From Candidatus Cloacimonadota bacterium (GTDB lineage Bacteria; Cloacimonadota; Cloacimonadia; Cloacimonadales; TCS61): a stretch of 13,102 bases of DNA. The position numbers and the translations under genes are program-made. Positions 6,375-13,102 of this stretch are shown here, in pieces. The notes under the pieces are model-generated. The model searched no databases. It saw only the letters and a list, made by a program, of their open reading frames with translations, and was not told the origin of the DNA. Position 1 is the stretch's first letter. The number at the start of each line of letters is the position of its first letter. The stretch covers positions 1 through 13,102 of the forward strand of contig JAOZPK010000062.1 of assembly GCA_029932755.1 (NCBI GenBank), read 5' to 3'.

Positions 6375-7103
6375 ATGGATCATATAGTATTTATCGGACT
6401 TTTTATATTTCTTTTCTCTGCTGCCTTGCAGGGTCTTACAGGTTTTGGATTTTCTATTCTTGCTATTCCCCTGATAACATTATTCATCTCACCTAAGACA
6501 GTAGTTCCTATTTTGCTTATTTATTCTATGATCATAAATATTGTTGTCCTTTATTCTTCCAGAAAATCAGTTAACCTCAAGAAAATCTGGATCCTGTTGA
6601 CAGCTGGAATAATTACAATGCCTTTGGGTGCACATTTACTGGTAATTATGAATGAAGATCTGCTCAAGATATTTATTGGTTCAATGATATTGATTTTTGG
6701 GATTTTACTACTAATTGGCTTTCGCAAACAATTTAAAAATGAGAAGATAGCCATGTTACCCGTGGGAATGCTCAGTGGTTTGTTGGGTGGTAGTATTTCT
6801 ATCAGCGGGCCTCCCATCATTCTCTTTTTTTCGAATCAAGATGTAGGCAAACACACTTTTCGCGGTAATTTGGCAGCTTATTTTTTTATATTGAATTTAT
6901 TTACGATTCCAGTTTATTATTGGAATGGGCTTCTTACAAAAGAAGTTTGGAACTATTCCTTAACTTTTCTTCCGGGTCTCTTGATAGGTGTTTTCGTTGG
7001 TAACTTTCTTTCTCATAAAATAAAGGATGATCATTTTAAAAAACTTACTTTGATTTTGCTAATAATTATGGGAATACTTTCAATCATCTCCGGACTGAAG
7101 TAA
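6375..7103 (+). CDS. TauE/SafE-family membrane permease (sulfite/organosulfonate exporter type)
   Basis: A 242-residue inner-membrane protein of the TauE/SafE (DUF81) family, whose members export sulfite, sulfoacetate or related anions. The two family half-repeats are visible. The N-terminal one is AALQGLTGFGFSILAIPLI (residues ~16-34). The C-terminal one is MLSGLLGGSISISGPPIILFF (~131-151). Hydrophobic segments near 2-24, 28-60, 70-90, 94-114, 128-151, 161-183, 193-212 and 220-240 are consistent with about eight spans. The start is supported by AGGA 5 bases upstream (6366-6369). No sulfur-metabolism gene is nearby, so the substrate cannot be inferred. It is divergent from lptD. An overlapping 27-codon ORF precedes it (see findings). 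Confidence 0.88.
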   Translation: MDHIVFIGLFIFLFSAALQGLTGFGFSILAIPLITLFISPKTVVPILLIYSMIINIVVLYSSRKSVNLKKIWILLTAGIITMPLGAHLLVIMNEDLLKIFIGSMILIFGILLLIGFRKQFKNEKIAMLPVGMLSGLLGGSISISGPPIILFFSNQDVGKHTFRGNLAAYFFILNLFTIPVYYWNGLLTKEVWNYSLTFLPGLLIGVFVGNFLSHKIKDDHFKKLTLILLIIMGILSIISGLK

Positions 7104-7175
7104 ATCAATTTTTTTGTTATAAATTTCATTAAATGTGAACGGGTAATGCATTTAATAACAATAGAAGATTTTCAT

Positions 7176-7204
7176 TTGACAGAAAGCTGAGTATTAAAAA
7201 TTTG
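7176..7204 (+). promoter_or_regulatory. candidate gcvPA promoter
   Basis: TTGACA (7176-7181) is followed after 19 bases by TTTG (7201-7204), preceded by AAAA. This is similar to the arrangement upstream of 6375. A conventional -10 is not obvious. The position, 34 bases ahead of the gcvPA ATG, is reasonable. No riboswitch-like structure was recognised in the 134-base gap. Confidence 0.3.
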
Positions 7205-7237
7205 TATTAAAATTTAATAAATCAAAGGAGTTAGATT

Positions 7238-8581
7238 ATGCCCTTTATTTCCAATACAGATAAGGAACGAAAGGAGATGTTGACAGCGATTGGAGTAGAA
7301 AAATTCGAGGACCTGTTAACCAATATCCCTGGCAAATTCCTATTGCAAAAAGACTGCTGTTTGAATGATGCATATTCCGAACTGGAAATTACCCGTAAAA
7401 TCTCGAAATTGGCTGCAAAGAATATTTCTTCAACTCAGGCTAATGCTTTCCTCGGTGGTGGAATTTATGATCATTTTATTCCTGCTGCTGTCGATCATGT
7501 AATTTTGAAACCTGAATTTCACAGTGCTTATACACCATACCAAGCTGAAGTTAGTCAGGGAACTCTGCAGTATATTTATGAGTATCAAACCATGATCTGC
7601 GATCTTACCGGAATGGAAATTTCCAATGCCGGAATGTATGACGGCGCATCTGCTGCTGCTGAAGCAATTTTAATGGCAACACGAAAAACTAAAAAATTCA
7701 AAGCAATACTTGCCGGAACAATTAATCCATTGTATTTGGAAGTTATTAAAACTTACACAGCTGGCGTGGAGATAGAACTTGTTGTGATTCCTGCAAAAGA
7801 TGGATTAGTAGATCTAGATATATTAAAGAAAGCTGTAGATGACGAAACGGGTTGCGTTCTATTACAAACTCCTAACTTTTTTGGAAACATCGAAAATGCT
7901 TTTGCCGTGGAAGAAATTACTCATGCTGCTAAAAAAGCACTTTATATTGTGGCAGTTGATCCTATCTCACTTGCAGTGATGAATGCTCCTTCTGAATATA
8001 AAGCAGATATTGTTGTGGGTGAAGGACAGGCTCTTGGTAATGCTCAAAATTTTGGAGGTCCACTATTTGGATTTCTGGCAACTAATTTGAAGCTGAGCAG
8101 AAGCATACCTGGTCGTATTGTTGGTGCCACTTTGGATGTAGATGGTAAACGAAGTTATGCTCTCACATTGCAAGCACGTGAGCAGCATATTCGTCGTGCT
8201 AAAGCAACTTCTAATATCTGTTCAAACCAAGCTCTATGCAATTTGGCAGCTACTGTTTATATGACTCTGATGGGGAAAGAAGGTTTAAAAGAAGCAGCTG
8301 TGCAAAGCACTACCAAAGCCCATTATCTGGCTGAAAAAATTACTGAACTGGATAAATTTGAAATGGCTTTTACGGCTCCATTCTTCAAAGAATTTGCAAT
8401 AAAAATACCTATCCCTGCTAAAGATATTATTATGAAACTACAAACTAAAAATATTTTCCCGGGAATCGATTTGAAGGCATTTGGACATGAGAAGATGCTA
8501 CTAATAGCAGTTACAGAAAAGAAGAGAAAATGCGATTTAGATGAATTAGTAAAATCTCTGCAGGAGGTTACCAATGGCTAG
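7238..8581 (+). CDS. gcvPA: glycine dehydrogenase (decarboxylating) subunit 1
   Basis: A 447-residue N-terminal-half subunit of the split P-protein of the glycine cleavage system. With GcvPB it decarboxylates glycine and passes the aminomethyl group to the lipoyl arm of GcvH in the cytoplasm. The N-terminus (FISNTDKERKEMLTAIGV) is typical. FLGGGIYDHFIPAAVDH, YTPYQAEVSQGTLQYIYEYQ and GMYDGASAAAEA mark the PLP-enzyme fold near residues 70-140. EGQALGNAQNFGGPLFGF and RSIPGRIVGATLD lie near 262-298, and QAREQHIRRAKATSNICSNQ near 312-331. Length is normal for bacterial GcvPA. AAAGGAG lies 7 bases upstream of the ATG. It overlaps gcvPB by 8 bases, so the two are co-translated. GcvT, GcvH and Lpd genes are not in the window. 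Confidence 0.96.
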   Translation: MPFISNTDKERKEMLTAIGVEKFEDLLTNIPGKFLLQKDCCLNDAYSELEITRKISKLAAKNISSTQANAFLGGGIYDHFIPAAVDHVILKPEFHSAYTPYQAEVSQGTLQYIYEYQTMICDLTGMEISNAGMYDGASAAAEAILMATRKTKKFKAILAGTINPLYLEVIKTYTAGVEIELVVIPAKDGLVDLDILKKAVDDETGCVLLQTPNFFGNIENAFAVEEITHAAKKALYIVAVDPISLAVMNAPSEYKADIVVGEGQALGNAQNFGGPLFGFLATNLKLSRSIPGRIVGATLDVDGKRSYALTLQAREQHIRRAKATSNICSNQALCNLAATVYMTLMGKEGLKEAAVQSTTKAHYLAEKITELDKFEMAFTAPFFKEFAIKIPIPAKDIIMKLQTKNIFPGIDLKAFGHEKMLLIAVTEKKRKCDLDELVKSLQEVTNG

Positions 8582-10025
8582 CACAATTTTTGAAAAACAC
8601 AGTCCCGGACGTAAAGGCTATACTCTTCCTGCTAATGATGTAGATATTAAATTGAAAAATTGTATTCCTAATGAATTTGGCAGAAAGGAAGATACAAGAC
8701 TTCCGGAAGTTAGTGAACTTGATGTGATGCGCCATTTTCTAGAGTTATCTCAAATGAATCACTGCATCGAAAAAGGTTTTTATCCTTTGGGTTCTTGTAC
8801 TATGAAATATAATCCTAAGATAAATGAAACGCTAGTTCGGAATGACGCTTTCAATAACTTGCACCCCTTCCAGGGTGAAGAGACAACTCAGGGTGCTTTG
8901 GAAATCATGCATGAATTGCAAAATGATCTAGCAGAGATCTCCGGATTTTCAAAAGTTACACTACAGCCGGTTGCCGGTGCTCATGGTGAATTTACCGGAC
9001 TTTTAATTATGAAAGCATATCATAAATTTAATGGAAATTCTAAGAAAAACAAGATCATCTTGCCTGACTCTGCTCATGGTACTAATCCTGCAAGTGTAAT
9101 TCTTGCCGGTTTTGAAGTCGTTGAGATCAAATCTAATGATAAAGGTCTAGTTGATATAGATGATCTAAGATCTCACGTTGATGAAAACACCGCTGGCTTT
9201 ATGCTCACGAATCCAAATACACTCGGGTTATTTGAAACTCAGGTTGAAGAGATCGCTAATATAATACATAGTGTAGATGGACTCATGTATATGGATGGTG
9301 CTAACTTCAATGCTATTATGGGAATTGTTAAACCAGGTGAGATCGGTTTTGATATTATGCATTATAATTTGCATAAAACTTTTGCAACACCACATGGCGG
9401 CGGTGGTCCAGGATCCGGTCCAATAGGTGTGCGCAAAGACCTGGCAAAATTTCTGCCAATTCCAATGGTGGGTAAAAAAGATGATAAATACTTCCTAGAT
9501 TATAGCCATGCAGATACTTCCCTAGGGAAAATACACTCTTTCTTTGGTAATTTTGCAGTAAATCTTCGAGCATTCATCTATATTAAAATGTTAGGTGCAA
9601 AGGGATTAAGACGTGTTTCTGAGAATGCAGTTATTAATGCAAATTATATTCAGAAGAAACTTGAAAAATATTACGATATTCCTTTTAAAGATCAATATTG
9701 CATGCACGAATTTGTAGCAAGTGGCGTTTGGCAGAAGGGAAAGTATGACATCAATACACTGGATATTGCCAAACGTATTTTAGATAAAGGTTATCATGCT
9801 CCCACTATCTATTTTCCGCTTATCGTGCCAGAAGCTATGATGATAGAGCCTACTGAAACTGAAAGCATGGAGACTCTGGATGACTTCATTAGTGCAATGA
9901 TAGAAATTGCAAAAGAGTGTGAAAAAAATCCGGAATTACTAAAGGATGCTCCGCTGAATACGCCGGTTAGACGCGTGGATGATACACTTGCAGTACGTCA
10001 ATTGAATGTGAAATTTGAGTTGTAA
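8574..10025 (+). CDS. gcvPB: glycine dehydrogenase (decarboxylating) subunit 2
   Basis: A 483-residue C-terminal-half, PLP-binding subunit of the split glycine decarboxylase. Hallmarks are GFYPLGSCTMKYNP (68-81), QPVAGAHGEFTGL (131-143), DSAHGTNPAS (165-174), MYMDGANFNA (239-248), and the PLP-Lys segment NLHKTFATPHGGGGPGSGP (K268 is the expected Schiff-base lysine). Length fits the family. AGGAGG lies inside the end of gcvPA, 8 bases before this ATG. The 8-base overlap keeps the two subunits equimolar. After the stop come a 25-base dispersed repeat and a stem-loop that may end the transcript. No truncation or missing catalytic residue was seen. Confidence 0.97.
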   Translation: MASTIFEKHSPGRKGYTLPANDVDIKLKNCIPNEFGRKEDTRLPEVSELDVMRHFLELSQMNHCIEKGFYPLGSCTMKYNPKINETLVRNDAFNNLHPFQGEETTQGALEIMHELQNDLAEISGFSKVTLQPVAGAHGEFTGLLIMKAYHKFNGNSKKNKIILPDSAHGTNPASVILAGFEVVEIKSNDKGLVDIDDLRSHVDENTAGFMLTNPNTLGLFETQVEEIANIIHSVDGLMYMDGANFNAIMGIVKPGEIGFDIMHYNLHKTFATPHGGGGPGSGPIGVRKDLAKFLPIPMVGKKDDKYFLDYSHADTSLGKIHSFFGNFAVNLRAFIYIKMLGAKGLRRVSENAVINANYIQKKLEKYYDIPFKDQYCMHEFVASGVWQKGKYDINTLDIAKRILDKGYHAPTIYFPLIVPEAMMIEPTETESMETLDDFISAMIEIAKECEKNPELLKDAPLNTPVRRVDDTLAVRQLNVKFEL

Positions 10026-10054
10026 GTTTTAGTAGCGAATTCGCCTTCTATAAA

Positions 10055-10079
10055 TTGACTTTGCAAAGCAAAACGATAT
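10055..10079. repeat. 25-base dispersed repeat, copy 2
   Basis: Matches 3295-3319 at 24 of 25 bases in the same orientation (core ctttgcaaagcaaaacgatat). It lies 29 bases past the gcvPB stop. The single difference (a for g) shortens the central palindrome from 12 to 10 bases. Confidence 0.75.
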
Positions 10080-10137
10080 TTTTCAAACTACGGCGGGATA
10101 GACAAAACGAACAAAGGCAAACTTAAAATAATTTGTA

Positions 10138-10157
10138 GGGCGATTCACAAATCGCCC
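10138..10157 (+). terminator. stem-loop after gcvPB, possible terminator
   Basis: gggcgatt (10138-10145) and aatcgccc (10150-10157) form a perfect 8-bp stem with loop caca, followed by a T-rich but interrupted tail (attttgattt). It lies 112 bases past the gcvPB stop. It may end the gcvPAB transcript. It also resembles a small hairpin motif that I recall as common between genes in many bacteria, so it may be a repeat. Confidence 0.45.
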
Positions 10158-10278
10158 ATTTTGATTTAAATAATTCATCTCAATTAATATAAACTAAACC
10201 ACTTGACATTTAATTTATTATTTTCTTATTTCGTAATTGCTTATTGAAATATTTAATAAATAAAGAGAGGAGGAAAAC

Positions 10279-11427
10279 ATGCTCAGAAAAAAAAGATCAG
10301 TTTTACTTTTTTTAATTTTTATTCTAACAGTAACAATCTTCACTAGTGGGTGTGGTGGTGGTGCAAGTAAAGAAAAGGAACCGAACAATTCTATCGATCA
10401 GGCTAATGAAATCACACCAGGAAAACCATTCGAGATCAAGATCAACCCTGTTAAAGATATTGACTGGTTTAAGGTTAACCTTATCGAACAGGGATATCTG
10501 AAAGTTCAGGCAAGCCAAGTTCCTGAAAGCTTAACGATGGAAGTGGGATATGCATTATTCCAGGAATGGGAAGGCAGCAAAGTAAAATGGCTTAAAAAGT
10601 GGCGTAAGTTGCCCGATGCTATATTTATTCCCCAAGCAGGGACATACTATTTTGCCATCAAAGATGATTACGATGATAAAGAATCTAAAGAATCTATCCA
10701 GATAAAAGCAGATTTTATACCGGAATTTGATGCAGGAGAACCTAACAATAATCCTGAACTTGCTACTGCAATTGAATTTGGAACAACAGTAAAACCTGCA
10801 ATTTTTCCAACCGGAGATATAGACTGGTATAAAGTAAACATAAATAAGCAAGGTTATATTCTAGTAAAGTCAAAGGACGTTATCGGTGAAATCACTCCTG
10901 AAATTTACTATGCAAAATATGATGAATGGGCAAATCCAAAAATACAAAAGATAAGAAATTGGCATAAATTACCCGATGCCTGTGCCATTACCGAACCGGG
11001 CGAATATTATATTCATCTACATGATGACTATAATGACAGATCTTCTGAAACTCCATTCAGTTTCTTAATAGAGTTTTTGGATGAAATAGATATCAACGAA
11101 CCAAACAACGATTTCAAAACGGCAAAATCTGTCTCTCGTGGAGATACACTAGAACTCGCAATTTTCCCGCAGGGAGATAATGATTACTATAAATTAAAAA
11201 TAGAAACAGGAAATAAAATCAAATTCATGGCAAAAGATTATTCAGGAATTGTTCCGGAAATCAGACTTTACACATTAAATGAAAATGACAAACTCGATGT
11301 TGCAAGCAATTGGAAGAGACTACCCGCTGAAGTTAATGTAATACCCGAAACTGAATATTATCTTCTTATTCATGATGATTATGGTGATCAAGGTTCACAA
11401 CAGGTTTTTGAATTCAGGATTGAATAA
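10279..11427 (+). CDS. triplicated PPC-like domain lipoprotein
   Basis: A 382-residue predicted lipoprotein. A hydrophobic signal is followed by a canonical lipobox, TSGC, with C25 as the lipidated residue and a GGGAS linker. The rest is three tandem copies of one ~110-120-residue beta-rich unit resembling bacterial pre-peptidase C-terminal (PPC) domains. Each unit opens with EPNN (34, 154, 274) and has D-W/Y-F/Y-K (from 62, 182, 302), a W-x-(K/R)-LP segment (108, 228, 345) and an acidic DDYxD turn (129, 249, 366) that could bind calcium. Each closes with a beta strand. There is no protease or other catalytic domain. AGGAGG lies just upstream of the ATG. Role unknown: periplasmic or surface binding or structural is inferred. 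The 41-residue ORF follows 26 bases downstream. Confidence 0.85.
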   Translation: MLRKKRSVLLFLIFILTVTIFTSGCGGGASKEKEPNNSIDQANEITPGKPFEIKINPVKDIDWFKVNLIEQGYLKVQASQVPESLTMEVGYALFQEWEGSKVKWLKKWRKLPDAIFIPQAGTYYFAIKDDYDDKESKESIQIKADFIPEFDAGEPNNNPELATAIEFGTTVKPAIFPTGDIDWYKVNINKQGYILVKSKDVIGEITPEIYYAKYDEWANPKIQKIRNWHKLPDACAITEPGEYYIHLHDDYNDRSSETPFSFLIEFLDEIDINEPNNDFKTAKSVSRGDTLELAIFPQGDNDYYKLKIETGNKIKFMAKDYSGIVPEIRLYTLNENDKLDVASNWKRLPAEVNVIPETEYYLLIHDDYGDQGSQQVFEFRIE

Positions 11428-11453
11428 AAGTATTATTTAACTCTGGCGAAATC

Positions 11454-11579
11454 ATGTTCAATAAAAAAACCACAAAAGTTGTTCTGCATCTTATTTTAGC
11501 CGGGATAGTTTCGGCTATATGTTACATCGGTTTCAAAAAAGGTGTGGAATCAATTAATAATAGAATGAAGAATGAATAA
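11454..11579 (+). CDS. predicted 41-residue single-span membrane protein
   Basis: A short ORF (ATG to TAA) starting 26 bases after the lipoprotein stop and ending just before a strong terminator. The product has a basic N-terminus (MFNKKTTK), one hydrophobic span (about residues 9-26, VVLHLILAGIVSAICYIG) and a charged tail (FKKGVESINNRMKNE). That is a coherent membrane-microprotein layout. The ribosome binding site is weak. Its position between a gene and the shared terminator, with almost no spare DNA, argues that it is translated. No family recognised. It could be an accessory to the upstream lipoprotein. Coding status is plausible but not proven. Confidence 0.6.
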   Translation: MFNKKTTKVVLHLILAGIVSAICYIGFKKGVESINNRMKNE

Positions 11580-11581
11580 AC

Positions 11582-11616
11582 AAAAAAGCCTGCTGTAAAT
11601 TCAGCAGGCTTTTTTT
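11582..11616. terminator. strong bidirectional intrinsic terminator
   Basis: A perfect 8-bp GC-rich stem, gcctgctg (11588-11595) with cagcaggc (11602-11609), loop taaatt. It is flanked by six A on the left and seven T on the right (11610-11616), so both strands give a hairpin plus U-run. It ends the plus-strand lipoprotein/small-ORF unit and, from the other side, the rpsA-like gene whose stop is at 11633-11635. Confidence 0.92.
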
Positions 11617-11632
11617 ATAGTCTTATTTTCGA

Positions 11633-13102
11633 TTACAAATTTGCAAACGGGTTATCTTCGTCGATATGATTATTTTGTTTTAGTTCTTTCTTATATTTAT
11701 GCCAACCATCTTTATCATCATTAAAAGATTCAGGCATATTAGTTGGTTCAAGAGAAATTCTTTTTGCATCTTTATCTATCTTCACAATGCGAACTTTAAA
11801 TTCTTCACCAACATTTTTACTATCCAGATCAACTTTTGCAATTTTTATTTTAGATGCAGGCAACAGACCTGTAAGTCCATTACTGATCTTAATAAAAGCT
11901 CCAAAATTTACAACATTCTCGATTACACCAGAAACAATATCACCTTCATTGATTGTCTCACCAATAACATCCCATGGATCTGGTTGAAGAGCTTTTAATG
12001 ATAAGGATATTTTTTTATCTTCAAGATTGATCCTTAATATTTGAGCTTCTATAACATCACCTTCATTAACTACTTCCGAAGGATTATTTATGCGTCTTCC
12101 TCGAGATAATTCTGAAATTGGAATTAATCCCTCTACTCCCGGTTTGATCTCAACAAATGAACCAAAAGAAAGATTACGTACAACTTTACAGGTTAAAATT
12201 TGCCCTTCAGTTAATTCGCGAAGCACTGCATCAACAGGATTCTCTTGAAGTGCTTTCATACTTAATGATATTTTGTCGCCTTTGATCTTGATAACTTTAG
12301 CTTTGATCTCATCTCCAATATTTAATATTTCAGATGGAGATTCTATGTGACCCCATGAGAATTGTGAAATATGTAATAGACCGTCAACTCCACCAATATC
12401 AATAAATGCTCCAAAGTTTGTGAGCCTTGTAACTACACCATCTACAACCGTATCGATTTCAAGTTTTTTTAACATCTCTTTACGCAATCTTCTCTTTTCT
12501 ACATCCAGAATTTTCTTTCTGGAAACAACAATATTACGCCCTTTATCTTTAAAATCTATAATCCTGAAATCATAAGTTTCATTCATGAATTTCTTTGGCT
12601 CAATTACAATTTTGTCATCAATATGAGAGATTGGGCAGAAAGCCTTGATCCCTGAAATATCTATTATATATCCACCTTTAGTCATAGATTGAACTTTACC
12701 ACTTACCGGAATTTTCTCTTCAAATGCATCGTGAAGGATATTCAGATTTACTGATACAAGACTTTTAGCAATAAGCGTTTCTGTTTCAGTATCTTTTACA
12801 ATATAACCTTCTAGGGTATCACCTACTTTAACAGATAACTCACCGGATTTATCTACATAATCCAGTTTTTCGGCATAAACATCTCTCTTACCGCCAAGTG
12901 TTACAAATATGTAAGAATCCGTAATATTAATGATCTCTCCGGATACTTTATCGCCAATTTCAAGTTGTTTGATATTAACAAGTGAATCTTCTAACATCTG
13001 TTCAAAATTTTCGCCAGCTGTTTCTTCTGGCTGATCATCTTCTACAACATCTTCTGTTTCTTCTTTTACTTCTTCTTTTACTTCTTCTTTAATTTCTTCT
13101 TT
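11633..13102 (-). CDS. rpsA: ribosomal protein S1-like, multi-S1-domain RNA-binding protein (5' end outside window)
   Basis: The reading frame is open to the right edge, so the N-terminus is missing; 489 codons are visible. From the M at 12997, five S1 (OB-fold) units follow at about 13-80, 95-170, 179-252, 263-340 and 348-425. Units 3 to 5 have the classic pattern (VTRLTNFGAFIDIGGVDGLLHIS; VRNLSFGSFVEIKPGVEGLIPIS; VENVVNFGAFIKI). S1 binds mRNA and helps load it on the 30S subunit, which matters for genes with weak Shine-Dalgarno sites. Upstream of that M the frame encodes a Lys/Glu-rich segment with four KEE(I/V/T) tetrads, then GENFEQ, so 12997 is probably not the true start. The C-terminus ends DEDNPFANL. 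It shares its terminator with the convergent plus-strand unit. Confidence 0.9.
   Translation of the reverse strand, partial: KEEIKEEVKEEVKEETEDVVEDDQPEETAGENFEQMLEDSLVNIKQLEIGDKVSGEIINITDSYIFVTLGGKRDVYAEKLDYVDKSGELSVKVGDTLEGYIVKDTETETLIAKSLVSVNLNILHDAFEEKIPVSGKVQSMTKGGYIIDISGIKAFCPISHIDDKIVIEPKKFMNETYDFRIIDFKDKGRNIVVSRKKILDVEKRRLRKEMLKKLEIDTVVDGVVTRLTNFGAFIDIGGVDGLLHISQFSWGHIESPSEILNIGDEIKAKVIKIKGDKISLSMKALQENPVDAVLRELTEGQILTCKVVRNLSFGSFVEIKPGVEGLIPISELSRGRRINNPSEVVNEGDVIEAQILRINLEDKKISLSLKALQPDPWDVIGETINEGDIVSGVIENVVNFGAFIKISNGLTGLLPASKIKIAKVDLDSKNVGEEFKVRIVKIDKDAKRISLEPTNMPESFNDDKDGWHKYKKELKQNNHIDEDNPFANL

Noticed and set aside
7104..7237. Possible glycine riboswitch ahead of gcvPA
   Set aside because: The gap is only 134 bases, AT-rich, with no paired aptamer-like stems or recognisable conserved core.
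10203..10232. TTGACA upstream of the lipoprotein gene as a promoter
   Set aside because: The -35-like hexamer at 10203-10208 is good, but no matching -10 or TAnnTTTG block stands out at the right spacing in this AT-rich stretch, so it was not listed as a feature.

Overview
This is an AT-rich stretch of bacterial chromosome from a Gram-negative organism. LptD (LPS export to the outer membrane), GmhB (heptose synthesis for LPS) and two lipoprotein or secreted-protein families imply an outer membrane with LPS. The split glycine decarboxylase (gcvPA/gcvPB), weak or absent ribosome binding sites at some starts, and the general protein flavour fit the FCB side of the tree. Cloacimonadota is my best guess, from impression only and not from any search. 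No phage, transposase, CRISPR or defence locus is visible. Most of the window is ordinary chromosomal housekeeping and envelope genes; the unusual content is mainly in the intergenic DNA.

Layout. 19-327 (+) is a small GIY-YIG domain protein. It converges on a minus-strand block, read from high to low coordinates: lptD (6162-3688), a 423-base repeat-rich gap, gmhB (3264-2686), an Fn3-EEP putative lipoprotein whose start overlaps the gmhB stop as ATGA (2689-1520), a dispersed palindromic repeat, and a second, shorter exported EEP protein (1385-468). The two EEP proteins are tandem paralogues. Divergent from lptD on the plus strand are a TauE/SafE-type permease (6375-7103), then gcvPA-gcvPB (7238-10025, 8-base overlap), a repeat/hairpin gap, a three-repeat PPC-like lipoprotein (10279-11427) and a 41-residue single-membrane-span ORF (11454-11579). 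A strong bidirectional terminator (11582-11616) separates these from a converging rpsA-like gene for a multi-S1-domain protein, which runs off the right edge (11633-13102).

How the genes work together. GcvPA and GcvPB form the PLP-dependent P-protein of the glycine cleavage system; gcvT, gcvH and lpd are not in the window. LptD and GmhB both serve LPS. The EEP pair are probably secreted or surface nucleases or phosphodiesterases. The PPC-like lipoprotein and the mini-membrane protein form a small envelope transcription unit of unknown role.

No multi-gene novel system stands out. The most useful leads are: two copies of a ~98-base palindromic repeat with compensatory stem changes; a block of consecutive hairpins after lptD; a 24/25-matching repeat shared by two distant gaps; an internally triplicated lipoprotein with an almost exact 120-residue period; and the unannotated-size 41-residue membrane ORF.
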